Shown piece after piece: positions 1 to 6,290 of a stretch of 7,840 nt of DNA; positions within the stretch are counted from its first letter, which is position 1; each line of letters starts with the position of its first letter. The position numbers and the translations under genes are program-made. This stretch comes from HGM11368 sp051883395 (GTDB lineage Bacteria; Bacillota; Clostridia; Christensenellales; UBA3700). The DNA lies in contig JBJETQ010000004.1 in NCBI GenBank assembly GCA_051883395.1, positions 1-7,840 on the forward strand. Reading direction: 5' to 3'. Below the pieces are notes generated by a model that saw only the letters and a list, made by a program, of their open reading frames with translations, was not told the DNA's origin and did not search any database.

Positions 1-321
1 TGCGTAATTGAAATCAATGATAAGGAGATTAAAATTACGGAAAACCAAGCGAAAACTATTAAAACAACAAAACCTACGGCAAGCATATTTACCTATTATC
101 TGAAACAACCGAACGGCGAATATATAAGGAGCCGCGAAAAAGTAATCGGGAACACGGTTTACACCGTTATCTCCCGTGAAAGGACGGATGCCGACAACAC
201 GGCGTTCGACATTACAAAAAGAATAATCGAACGGAATATTGACGAAGCCTTAAAGCCTACCGTTCGGTTATCTCATAAGTCATCGTTTGAAAGTTGCAAT
301 TCGGGAGGTAATAAACAATGA
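1..321 (+). CDS. TnpW-like small transposon protein, 5' end outside window
   Basis: Open from the first base to a TGA at 319-321, giving 106 visible residues with no in-frame ATG, so the start lies to the left. Visible residues about 54-86 contain an IG-x-T-x-Y-x-V stretch followed by an Asp-rich segment and a helix ending KRIIERN. This resembles the conserved core of TnpW, the small protein of unknown function in Tn4451-type elements (IGxTTYxV, then a helix ending RLIER). The stop overlaps the recombinase start (ATGA), indicating translational coupling. A TnpW-like gene directly before a large serine recombinase is a common arrangement in Clostridia integrative elements, which supports the call. 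The N-terminal part (about residues 1-45) is not recognised. The gene is certain as an ORF with coding character; the family name is a moderate-confidence match by eye. Confidence 0.6.
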   Translation, partial: CVIEINDKEIKITENQAKTIKTTKPTASIFTYYLKQPNGEYIRSREKVIGNTVYTVISRERTDADNTAFDITKRIIERNIDEALKPTVRLSHKSSFESCNSGGNKQ

Positions 322-1988
322 ATTTGCAACCGACAATTAAAAATAAGAAAGTAAAAAGCACAGAAGAACAATGGACGGCTTGCTATTGCAGGCTTTCCTG
401 CGACGACGATTTAGACGGCGACAGCAACAGCATCCGCAACCAGAAAATGCTATTGCAAAAGTATGCAGACGAAAACCGCTTGCGCAACGTAAGATTCTAC
501 GTGGACGACGGATATTCGGGCAGTAACTTCGACCGTCCCGATTTCAAGCGGATGATGGACGACGTGGATAACGGAAGAATTTCTACCGTAATCGTCAAGG
601 ATATGTCAAGGTTTGGCAGAGACCATATACTCGTGGGATATTACACGAAATATTATCTTGCGGAAGCCGACGTAAGGTTTATCGCCATCTACGACCAAGT
701 GGACAGCGAAACCAATCCCGACGACGATATTACGCCGTTCAAGAACATCTTAAACGAGATGTATGCCAAAGATTGCAGTAAAAAGATTAGAGCGGTTGTC
801 CGCGCAAAAGGCAATGCCGGCAAGCACATTACGAGCATACCGCCGCTCGGCTATAAGAAAGATCCCGAAAACAAAGAGAAATGGATTATAGACGAGAAAG
901 GTGCGGAAGTCGTAAGAGAAATCTTCAAACTCTGTATTCAAGGCTACGGTCCGACGCAGATTGCAAGAATACTTACCGAGCGCGGCGTAGATACTCCCGT
1001 CGTGTATTTCCATAAGAACGGTTTACCGACGTCATTGAAGATTAAAGATGATTCGGAAATTTGGGATCAAAAGACTATTGTAAGAATACTTGAAAACTTG
1101 GAATATACGGGGTGTACCGTGAATTTCAAGTCGTATAAGAAGTCTTACAAGTCTAAACGACGTATTAATACGCCAAAAGAAGACTGGGCTATCTTTGAAA
1201 ATACGCAGGAAGCGATTATCGATAAGCAGACCTTTGAAACCGTTCAAAAAATACGACAGAACAAACGCCGTCCCACCGATATGGGCGAAATGAGTCCGCT
1301 TTCTGGGTTGGTTTATTGTGCCGACTGCGGAAAGAAAATGTATCTCTGCCGTTGTACGACAATGAAACAAGCGGAATATTTTAACTGTTCGTCGTATCGT
1401 AAGAAAAAGAAAACCACCTGTTCTTCTCACCAGATAACCGTAAAAGCGGTTACGGAACTGATACAGGACGACTTGCGCCGCACGATTCAGTTTGCCAAAA
1501 GTCAAAACGAGAGATTTTTGCAGACCTTGCAAAACAACGCCGAAGCAAAAACGAAGAAGGAACTCAAAGAGAATTTGAAAGAAATCGAAACTTCGGAAGA
1601 ACGTATCGAAAAGCTCGACAAGATCATCGAAAGTCTTTACGAGGACAAGGTCGAAGGAAAAATTTCCGAAGAACGTTACTTAAAAATGAGCGATACATAC
1701 GAATCGGAGCAAGCCGCACTGAAAGAGCGTGTAAAAACTCTGAAATCGGAAATCGAGAGAGCGAAAGAACAAGACGATAAAATTCTCGATTTTATGATAC
1801 TCATCCAAAAGTACAGCAGTTTTGAAGAACTCACGCCAGAAATTCTGCGTTCGTTCATCGACAAGGTGATTGTTCACGAGAAAACGAAAGTTGACGGACA
1901 TTACAGACAGACCGTAGAAATTGTTTACAACTTCGTAGGAGCAATCGACAAACCGCTTTGGGGTGACGAACTTGGCGAAAACAACTGA
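318..1988 (+). CDS. Large serine recombinase (TnpX/TndX type)
   Basis: A 556-residue site-specific recombinase that would excise and integrate the mobile element through a phosphoserine DNA link. The N-terminal resolvase domain spans about 19-165: YCRLS carries the likely nucleophile Ser27, GYSGSNFDRPDF lies at 65-76 and DMSRFGRD at 95-102 supplies the conserved arginines. The 'recombinase' DNA-binding domain spans about 175-315 (PPLGYKKDPENK). A zinc ribbon follows with Cys334, Cys337, Cys357 and Cys368. Residues about 395-490 are a Glu/Lys-rich coiled coil, then a C-terminal segment (about 497-545, FIDKVIVHEK) typical of TnpX-like proteins (DUF4368). The length is close to TndX and shorter than TnpX. 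The start is ATG at 318 with GGGAGG at 304-309, overlapping the previous stop. All catalytic parts are intact, so it is probably active. Subfamily was judged by motif recognition, not alignment. Confidence 0.95.
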   Translation: MNLQPTIKNKKVKSTEEQWTACYCRLSCDDDLDGDSNSIRNQKMLLQKYADENRLRNVRFYVDDGYSGSNFDRPDFKRMMDDVDNGRISTVIVKDMSRFGRDHILVGYYTKYYLAEADVRFIAIYDQVDSETNPDDDITPFKNILNEMYAKDCSKKIRAVVRAKGNAGKHITSIPPLGYKKDPENKEKWIIDEKGAEVVREIFKLCIQGYGPTQIARILTERGVDTPVVYFHKNGLPTSLKIKDDSEIWDQKTIVRILENLEYTGCTVNFKSYKKSYKSKRRINTPKEDWAIFENTQEAIIDKQTFETVQKIRQNKRRPTDMGEMSPLSGLVYCADCGKKMYLCRCTTMKQAEYFNCSSYRKKKKTTCSSHQITVKAVTELIQDDLRRTIQFAKSQNERFLQTLQNNAEAKTKKELKENLKEIETSEERIEKLDKIIESLYEDKVEGKISEERYLKMSDTYESEQAALKERVKTLKSEIERAKEQDDKILDFMILIQKYSSFEELTPEILRSFIDKVIVHEKTKVDGHYRQTVEIVYNFVGAIDKPLWGDELGENN

Positions 1989-2013
1989 AAAACATTAAAC
2001 AAGCAAGAGAAAA

Positions 2014-2034
2014 GGCGTGGCATCACGCCACGCC
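2014..2034. terminator. GC-rich hairpin after recombinase, possible minus-strand terminator
   Basis: A perfect 8-bp stem, GGCGTGGC (2014-2021) with GCCACGCC (2027-2034), closes a 5-base loop. Downstream on the + strand there is no T-run (TGACTCTG), so it is a poor + strand terminator. On the minus strand it is followed by TTTTCTCTT, which better fits an intrinsic terminator. It may stop transcription entering the element from the chromosomal side, or simply stabilise the recombinase mRNA 3' end. Confidence 0.5.
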
Positions 2035-2050
2035 TGACTCTGAACCCTGC

Positions 2051-2104
2051 GACTTACCGAAAAATTCCCTATGGGAACTGCGGTAATGTCAACTCCTTTT
2101 TTTT
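2051..2104 (+). terminator. Two-tier hairpin with T8 run: recombinase terminator or element-end structure
   Basis: The outer arms GAC-TTACCG (2051-2059) and CGGTAA-T-GTC (2081-2090) pair with one bulged T. Inside them TTCCC (2065-2069) pairs with GGGAA (2073-2077) around TAT, with AAAAA and CTG internal loops. After six bases comes T8 (2097-2104). As RNA this can act as an intrinsic terminator for the recombinase transcript, although the gap before the T-run is longer than usual. As DNA, such dyads near the end of a serine-recombinase element could also be recombinase binding sites. The structure is directly visible; its role is inferred. Confidence 0.5.
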
Positions 2105-2307
2105 GATAGAATGTATCTGATAAAATACTTATTTGTCGGCAGATGCTTTCATTGGTCGCATTTTGCGCTGCATTTTGAGTGTGTCGTCAGGCAAATTTTT
2201 TTCCTTATCATAAAAGTTTTTATTATTATAAATAAGCTGATTTGTCAATAGCGGGATTTTGGCAAAACGTGAGATGATACAAACCAAAGTAAAATTTTGC
2301 ATGGATA
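2105..2307. other. AT-rich intergenic stretch, probable chromosomal side of junction
   Basis: About 200 bases between the element-end hairpins and the transporter promoter. There is no convincing gene on either strand. It contains two copies of GCATTTTG (2158-2165 and 2170-2177) and several A/T tracts (2191-2225). A short minus-strand reading frame ends at 2129; its last 20 or so codons look faintly protein-like, and AAGGA sits before a TTG, but nothing supports it as a gene. The element/chromosome boundary probably lies at the left of this stretch or just before it. Confidence 0.4.
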
Positions 2308-2336
2308 TGGACATAAGGTTATTTGTATGGTATTAT
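2308..2336 (+). promoter_or_regulatory. Sigma-A-type promoter for the transporter operon
   Basis: A -35 box TGGACA (2308-2313, 5 of 6 to consensus), a 17-base spacer, and an extended -10 TGG-TATTAT (2328-2336; hexamer 5 of 6). The predicted start is near 2343, leaving a leader of about 18 bases that contains the ribosome site. An alternative TATAAT at 2334-2339 would need a 20-base spacer and is less likely. Confidence 0.7.
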
Positions 2337-2349
2337 AATATTATAATAC
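2330..2349. promoter_or_regulatory. Perfect 20-bp palindrome over -10 and start: likely repressor operator
   Basis: The two halves GTATTATAAT and ATTATAATAC are exact reverse complements with no spacer. The palindrome covers the -10 hexamer and the predicted transcription start, where a bound dimer would block RNA polymerase. AT-rich sequence raises the chance of accidental symmetry, but 20 perfect bases with terminal G/C is notable. No regulator gene is in the window, so the binding protein is unknown. Confidence 0.55.
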
Positions 2350-2350
2350 A

Positions 2351-2355
2351 AGGGG
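2351..2355 (+). promoter_or_regulatory. Ribosome binding site deciding the transporter start
   Basis: AGGGG five bases before ATG at 2361. It favours this start over the in-frame ATG at 2259, which lies upstream of the promoter. Confidence 0.7.
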
Positions 2356-2360
2356 TAAAT

Positions 2361-3899
2361 ATGACGAATAACAGCGATAACATGAAATTGGATATCAAGC
2401 GGACTTTGTTCGTGGGTTTTGCCTTTATGGGCATAATGTGTTTCTGGGAAGTTTATGACTACATAATGCCGCTGATTTTGAGTCGATATTTTGGACTTAA
2501 TCAGGCTCAATACGGTATTATAATGGGTCTTGATAACCTTTTAGCTATATTTTTATTGCCGTTTTTCGGGCATCTGAGCGACAAACACAACAACGCTAAA
2601 TTGGGCAGAAGGACGCACTATATCTTGTTTGGTACGGTGGCGGCTGTAATCTGTCTGGTGGGTATTGCAATAACGGAATATCTGCAATACAGGGCAGTCG
2701 TTGCCGCCGACATAACCGAGATTGAAACCTTGGTACAATATGGGCTGGACGAAAAATATCTGAGCGCCGAATATCAGGAGTTGTATCGTCAGGTTGCTCA
2801 GACAGGTGTCAAACCGGAAGGGGAGCTGCTTGTTAAGTATAACGATATGCTCAACAATATTTACAATGCTCAGGTGGCTTGTGCGGGTAGCGTAACCAAG
2901 GCAAAACCTATATATTTTATTATGTTTATGGTGGCGCTTGTGCTTGCGCTTATTTCTATGGCGTCTTACAGGTCGCCTGCTGTGGCGCTGATGCCAGACG
3001 TAACGCCTAAACCGTTGCGCAGCCAAGCCAATGCAATAATTAATATAATGGGCGGCGCAGGCGGTCTTATCTCGATACTTTTGTATACCTTTTTGGCAAA
3101 GGAAAGATATCAGTCGCACGTGGCGCTGTTTATCGGACTTGCGGCAGTCATGCTGTGCATATTGGGCCTGTTTCTTGGCTTGACAAGAGAAAAGAAATTT
3201 GTCGCTATGCGCTATGAAGAAGAAAAGCGCTGGGAGATAGTGGACGAGATAGAAAATCAAAGCGGTGAAAAACTTCCTAAGGAAAAAGCCATTTCGCTTT
3301 TGCTTATATTGGGTACGGTGTTCTTATGGTTTATGGGATATAATGCCGTCAAATCTCACTTATCCACTTATGCAACGTCTGTTCTCAACTTTAAGGACAG
3401 CGTGGTAGGAGTCATCAATATTATCAACGGCGCAGGCGGCGCAATAGCTATGTTGCCTGTGGCACTTATGGCAAGCAAAATAGGAAGAAAGAAATCGATA
3501 ATAATCGGACTTGCGCTGTCTGTGGTGGCGTTTGTTCCTTGCTTTTTTATGACAGCCAACACTCCGGGCGTAGGCGTATTGTTCCCGTTGTGCTTTGTAT
3601 TGTCGGGTTTTGGACTGGTCTGCGTCAACGTCAATACTTTTCCTATGGTTACAGAATTGTCAAAAGGAAGCAACGTGGGCAAATATACGGGATACTATTA
3701 TATATCTTCTATGACCGCTCAGGCGCTGACTCCTGCCTTTGCAGGCGTATTTATGGATAAAATCAGTAGCAACTCAGTCTTTGTTTATGCTATTATATTT
3801 GTAGCGCTGGCGATTGTTACGTGCATATTTATAAAACACGGAGATAACAAACCGGTCAAAAAGCAGAAAGTGGTAGAATATTTTGCCGAGGAGGAATAA
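2361..3899 (+). CDS. MFS sugar-type transporter, 12 membrane helices
   Basis: A 512-residue inner-membrane carrier of the major facilitator / glycoside-type symporter group; substrate unknown, probably a sugar or glycoside. Predicted helices lie near 16-36, 48-69, 88-106, 184-202, 223-245, 253-274, 310-331, 346-370, 378-398, 402-425, 441-465 and 472-491. After helix 2 the cytoplasmic motif GHLSDKHNNAKLGRR (70-84) is the family signature; its half-repeat after helix 8 is ASKIGRKKS. The loop LMPDVTPKPLRSQAN (210-224) is typical of this MFS/SLC45-like branch. The loop between helices 3 and 4 (about 107-183) is unusually long, hydrophilic and predicted outside the cell. The start is ATG at 2361, after AGGGG and just downstream of the promoter; an earlier ATG at 2259 precedes the promoter and is rejected. 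First gene of a three-gene unit; its final Glu codons hold the next gene's ribosome site. Confidence 0.85.
   Translation: MTNNSDNMKLDIKRTLFVGFAFMGIMCFWEVYDYIMPLILSRYFGLNQAQYGIIMGLDNLLAIFLLPFFGHLSDKHNNAKLGRRTHYILFGTVAAVICLVGIAITEYLQYRAVVAADITEIETLVQYGLDEKYLSAEYQELYRQVAQTGVKPEGELLVKYNDMLNNIYNAQVACAGSVTKAKPIYFIMFMVALVLALISMASYRSPAVALMPDVTPKPLRSQANAIINIMGGAGGLISILLYTFLAKERYQSHVALFIGLAAVMLCILGLFLGLTREKKFVAMRYEEEKRWEIVDEIENQSGEKLPKEKAISLLLILGTVFLWFMGYNAVKSHLSTYATSVLNFKDSVVGVINIINGAGGAIAMLPVALMASKIGRKKSIIIGLALSVVAFVPCFFMTANTPGVGVLFPLCFVLSGFGLVCVNVNTFPMVTELSKGSNVGKYTGYYYISSMTAQALTPAFAGVFMDKISSNSVFVYAIIFVALAIVTCIFIKHGDNKPVKKQKVVEYFAEEE
3889..3894 (+). promoter_or_regulatory. Ribosome binding site inside the transporter 3' end
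   Basis: AGGAGG, encoding part of the transporter's Glu-Glu-Glu tail, sits four bases before the overlapping TAATG. It couples translation of the second gene to the transporter. Confidence 0.8.
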
Positions 3900-5197
3900 T
3901 GGCAACCAAAAAGTCTCAAAGCAGTCAAAAAAGCACCGCAAAAGGCACGTCTACAAGTGCTTCTAAGACGAGCAAAAAGTCTGCCAAATCTGCCAAAAAG
4001 GCAGTAAAAAAGGAAATAAAACGCAACAAAGGTTTTCAAATTGCGCTGACAGTAATCGTTGTGGCGATTGTGGTGGCGGTTGTTGCGCTTTACGTTTTTA
4101 AGCCTGACGCCTTTTATTCCATATTGTCGATGTTTACGGGCAAAGACAATACGCCGGACGACGCTAACGGCTCTGGCGGACAGGCGGCTACTCCCGGTAT
4201 AACGGAAATTGTCGGAGATAAGTTGCAGATTACGTTTGTCAACGTGGGACAAGGAGACGGTATATTTATCGAGTTCCCTGACGGACAGACGATGGTTATG
4301 GATATGGGTACCAGCGGCGGAGTGGATAATGCTTATTCTAATATGAAGCAAGCGATTGAGCAGTCGCAGACAGAGTGTATCGATTACGTGTTTGCTACGC
4401 ATACCGACAGCGACCATATTTCTTCTATGGCTACGCTTATAGATGACTATGAAATCAAGAATTTTTATTTGCCTAAGGTTGCGGACGATACAACCGCTAC
4501 GTGGAACAAAGTTATCACCAAGGCGAGAAACGAACAATACAATCTCAACGGGGTTATGACGGCTGCCGTCGTCAACTTGAACGTAGGCAAGTGGACTATT
4601 GAAGGGGAAGGCTGGTCGATGAAGTGTTACAGCTTTGACGAAAGCGACTATCCTACCATCAACAAAAATTCTTCCGCACTCAACAAAAACAGCGTATCGC
4701 CGCTTTGTGTGCTTACTTATGGCGGTAGGACGATTGTGCTGTCGGGAGACTCCAACGAAAAGAACGAACAGTATTTTTTGGATAAGGGTTATTTTGAAGG
4801 TATAGATTGCGACGTGTACAAATTGCCGCATCACGGGGCTGACAATGATACGGCTCAGCAGGTTTTCAATGCTATCGACCCGGAATATACCGTAATCAGC
4901 GTGGGTACAGGCAATAGCTACGGACATCCTACGCAAGCGGTCTTAGATTTGATGGCGTCTTACGTGGATATAAGACCTGACAACGATTATAACGGAATTG
5001 AACAAGTTTATCGTACCGATCTGGACGGCAACGTTGTCGTACAGGTGGGCGAGAGCGGCACGCTTAATCTGATTTCCAGCAACGATTCCGACAAAAATAA
5101 AACGCAAGCAACTTTGACTATAATTTCGACGTCCTGGCGTGTGGACGTCTGTGTTAGTTTTGCAAAAAAAGATGAAATACAGGTAGAAGCGGCATAA
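3899..5197 (+). CDS. Membrane-anchored ComEC-like metallo-beta-lactamase-fold protein
   Basis: 432 residues. Residues 1-44 are a Lys/Ser/Thr/Ala-rich basic tail, then one hydrophobic helix (about 47-67), a Gly/Asp/Pro-rich linker (80-100) and a metallo-hydrolase domain (about 108-392). The domain opens LQITFVNVGQGDGIFIEFPDG (109-129), the hallmark of the ComEC C-terminal/competence-type branch. Metal-site motifs are HTDSDH (168-173), LSGD with Asp284, LPHHG with His311-His312, and YGHPT with His343. The positive-inside rule places the tail in the cytoplasm and the enzyme outside. ComEC homologues degrade or process nucleic acid during uptake, and some stand-alone relatives are phosphodiesterases, so a surface nuclease/phosphodiesterase is a reasonable guess, not shown. 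There are no ComEC channel helices, so it is not ComEC itself. The last 40 residues (SNDSDKNK onward) lie beyond the usual domain end. The start overlaps the transporter stop (TAATG) with AGGAGG four bases upstream. Confidence 0.85.
   Translation: MATKKSQSSQKSTAKGTSTSASKTSKKSAKSAKKAVKKEIKRNKGFQIALTVIVVAIVVAVVALYVFKPDAFYSILSMFTGKDNTPDDANGSGGQAATPGITEIVGDKLQITFVNVGQGDGIFIEFPDGQTMVMDMGTSGGVDNAYSNMKQAIEQSQTECIDYVFATHTDSDHISSMATLIDDYEIKNFYLPKVADDTTATWNKVITKARNEQYNLNGVMTAAVVNLNVGKWTIEGEGWSMKCYSFDESDYPTINKNSSALNKNSVSPLCVLTYGGRTIVLSGDSNEKNEQYFLDKGYFEGIDCDVYKLPHHGADNDTAQQVFNAIDPEYTVISVGTGNSYGHPTQAVLDLMASYVDIRPDNDYNGIEQVYRTDLDGNVVVQVGESGTLNLISSNDSDKNKTQATLTIISTSWRVDVCVSFAKKDEIQVEAA
5128..5149 (+). repeat. 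Inverted repeat in 3' end of the MBL-fold gene
   Basis: GACGTCC (5128-5134) pairs perfectly with GGACGTC (5143-5149) around an 8-base loop, followed by TGTGTTAGTTTTGC. It lies within the last 25 codons. It could be a weak internal attenuator lowering expression of the third gene, or chance. Confidence 0.4.
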
Positions 5198-5224
5198 TAT
5201 AAAAAACGTCGCATGCAACGATAC

Positions 5225-5229
5225 GGAGG
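5225..5229 (+). promoter_or_regulatory. Ribosome binding site deciding the kinase start
   Basis: GGAGG four bases before ATG at 5234. The in-frame ATG at 5213 has no such site and would place GGAGG inside the gene. Confidence 0.75.
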
Positions 5230-5233
5230 AAAA

Positions 5234-6061
5234 ATGAACAAATTTGATATAGAATTGGTAGGGAAAGTAGGCTCCATGGCTTTGGTAAACAAGGCATGGG
5301 GAGACATCGATTACAACGTTATTGCTCGTATAAGCAGAGAACTTACTCCCGGCACTATATGGGTTACTTCGGGTGCAACCGAGATAGGCAGACTCGATTA
5401 TATCAAACGTAACGGCAAAGAGATAGAAGGCAAGGAAGAAGAAGCAAAGATCGATTATGCCGCACAGGGACAAGCTATACTTATGGCAAATTATAGACAA
5501 TATATTGACCCAAAGTACAGCGTAAGGCAGATATTGGTAGAACATCAACACTTCAACGACGACAAAAAGCGGGAAAATCTGCGTCGTCTTTTGCTCAGAT
5601 GTCCTGCGCAGAACGCAATTCCTATCATCAACTACAACGACCCGCTCTCAGACGAAGAAATTGTCAAACTGGAATTGAGACAGCTGGAAGAAAAGGGACA
5701 AAAGACGGTGCATTGTATGGATAATGACGAAACTGCTTCTCAGGTGGCATGTCTGGTAAAATGTAAGAGACTCTTGATATATACGTCTACGATGGGCATA
5801 TACGCCGACCCAAGCGATCCCGATACAATTATCAAAGAGATAGTGGGCAAGGACCCATACGAGTTGATAGACAACATCACCGCCTGCCAGAGTGCATGCA
5901 TCGGGTCTTCCCGCAAGGGTGCCAACGGGGCAAAAGCAAAACTGGAATATATCAAAGCCCCTGCTCAGAACGGCACAGAAATATATATTGCCAGTCCTAA
6001 GTTTTCTATCAAAGATATCTTGTCGGGCAATGCTCCAAGCACCAAGATATACGTAAAATAA
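5234..6061 (+). CDS. Diverged glutamate-5-kinase-like amino-acid kinase, no PUA domain
   Basis: A 275-residue cytosolic protein of the amino-acid kinase fold, closest by eye to the kinase domain of ProB (glutamate 5-kinase, first step of proline synthesis). Recognisable blocks in family order are LVGKVGSMAL with Lys11 and Ser14 (phosphate binding), TSGATEIGR (45-53), NAIPIINYNDPL (127-138), MDNDETASQVA (162-172; ProB has GDND-LSAL), LLIYTSTMGIYADP (180-193; ProB has LLLTD-x-x-GLY) and KGANGAKAKLEYI (228-240; ProB has GTGGM-xTKLxAA). The Asp of the TD pair is Ser185, and the GTGGM loop is altered while the final Lys236-Leu is kept. The C-terminal PUA domain of many ProBs is absent and no proA lies next to it. 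It may be a paralogue with another acid or phosphate substrate. Automated pipelines may label such proteins uridylate kinase. It follows the MBL-fold gene by 36 bases and ends at a terminator, so it is likely the operon's last gene. Confidence 0.8.
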   Translation: MNKFDIELVGKVGSMALVNKAWGDIDYNVIARISRELTPGTIWVTSGATEIGRLDYIKRNGKEIEGKEEEAKIDYAAQGQAILMANYRQYIDPKYSVRQILVEHQHFNDDKKRENLRRLLLRCPAQNAIPIINYNDPLSDEEIVKLELRQLEEKGQKTVHCMDNDETASQVACLVKCKRLLIYTSTMGIYADPSDPDTIIKEIVGKDPYELIDNITACQSACIGSSRKGANGAKAKLEYIKAPAQNGTEIYIASPKFSIKDILSGNAPSTKIYVK

Positions 6062-6066
6062 TCGAT

Positions 6067-6100
6067 ATGCACCCCGCCGACAAGGCGGGGCATTTTGTTT
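6067..6100 (+). terminator. Intrinsic terminator of the transporter operon
   Basis: CCCCGCC (6072-6078) pairs with GGCGGGG (6084-6090) around GACAA, with flanking ATG/CAT able to extend the stem past a small bulge, then TTTTGTTT (6093-6100). It lies 10 bases after the kinase stop. Confidence 0.9.
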
Positions 6101-6240
6101 GGAAGGATTTTGTTAACTATTCAGTTTGTTTTATAGCCATAGACAAGTCGTAGGTGTTACGTAGCGTGTCTGGTTGCATTTTTGGCGCAGTTCGATATAT
6201 CAGATATATAAATATAAAAATAAAGCTTGTGCGATTTTGT

Positions 6241-6270
6241 AAAAAACAGCCACCCCATAAGGAGTGGCTG
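6241..6270 (-). terminator. Intrinsic terminator of the pyruvate:ferredoxin oxidoreductase gene
   Basis: Read on the minus strand, CAGCCACTCC and GGGGTGGCTG form a 10-bp stem with one U-G wobble around TTAT, followed by six T (6246 down to 6241). It lies 20 bases after the stop codon. Together with the + strand terminator it separates two convergent units. The roughly 140 bases between them (6101-6240) hold nothing I recognise. Confidence 0.9.
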
Positions 6271-6290
6271 CCGTTTTGTAAGTCGTCAGA

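Noticed and set aside
2158..2177. Two GCATTTTG direct repeats
   Set aside because: Only two 8-base copies, too few and short for an operator array or CRISPR; likely chance.
2129..2314. Minus-strand 61-codon frame between the element and the operon
   Set aside because: AT-rich, crosses the promoter, no family resemblance. Its last 21 codons follow AAGGA and a TTG, so a small peptide or gene remnant is possible but unsupported.
2259..2360. Upstream in-frame ATG adding 34 residues to the transporter
   Set aside because: It precedes the predicted promoter and transcription start, has no ribosome site, and the added residues are unlike the family N-terminus.
2553..3260. Minus-strand reading frame of 235 codons within the transporter gene
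   Set aside because: Low-complexity His/Arg/Gln-rich product, antisense to well-supported membrane helices; a shadow frame.
3785..4936. Long minus-strand reading frame (383 codons) opposite the transporter end and MBL-fold gene
   Set aside because: It is antisense to two genes with clear family motifs; its product is rich in Arg/His/Ile with no recognisable domain, and no ribosome site was evident.
6101..6240. Possible small RNA or att site between the convergent terminators
   Set aside because: Only short accidental symmetries (GACA/TGTC, TACGTA) and AT-rich tracts; no promoter or stable structure.
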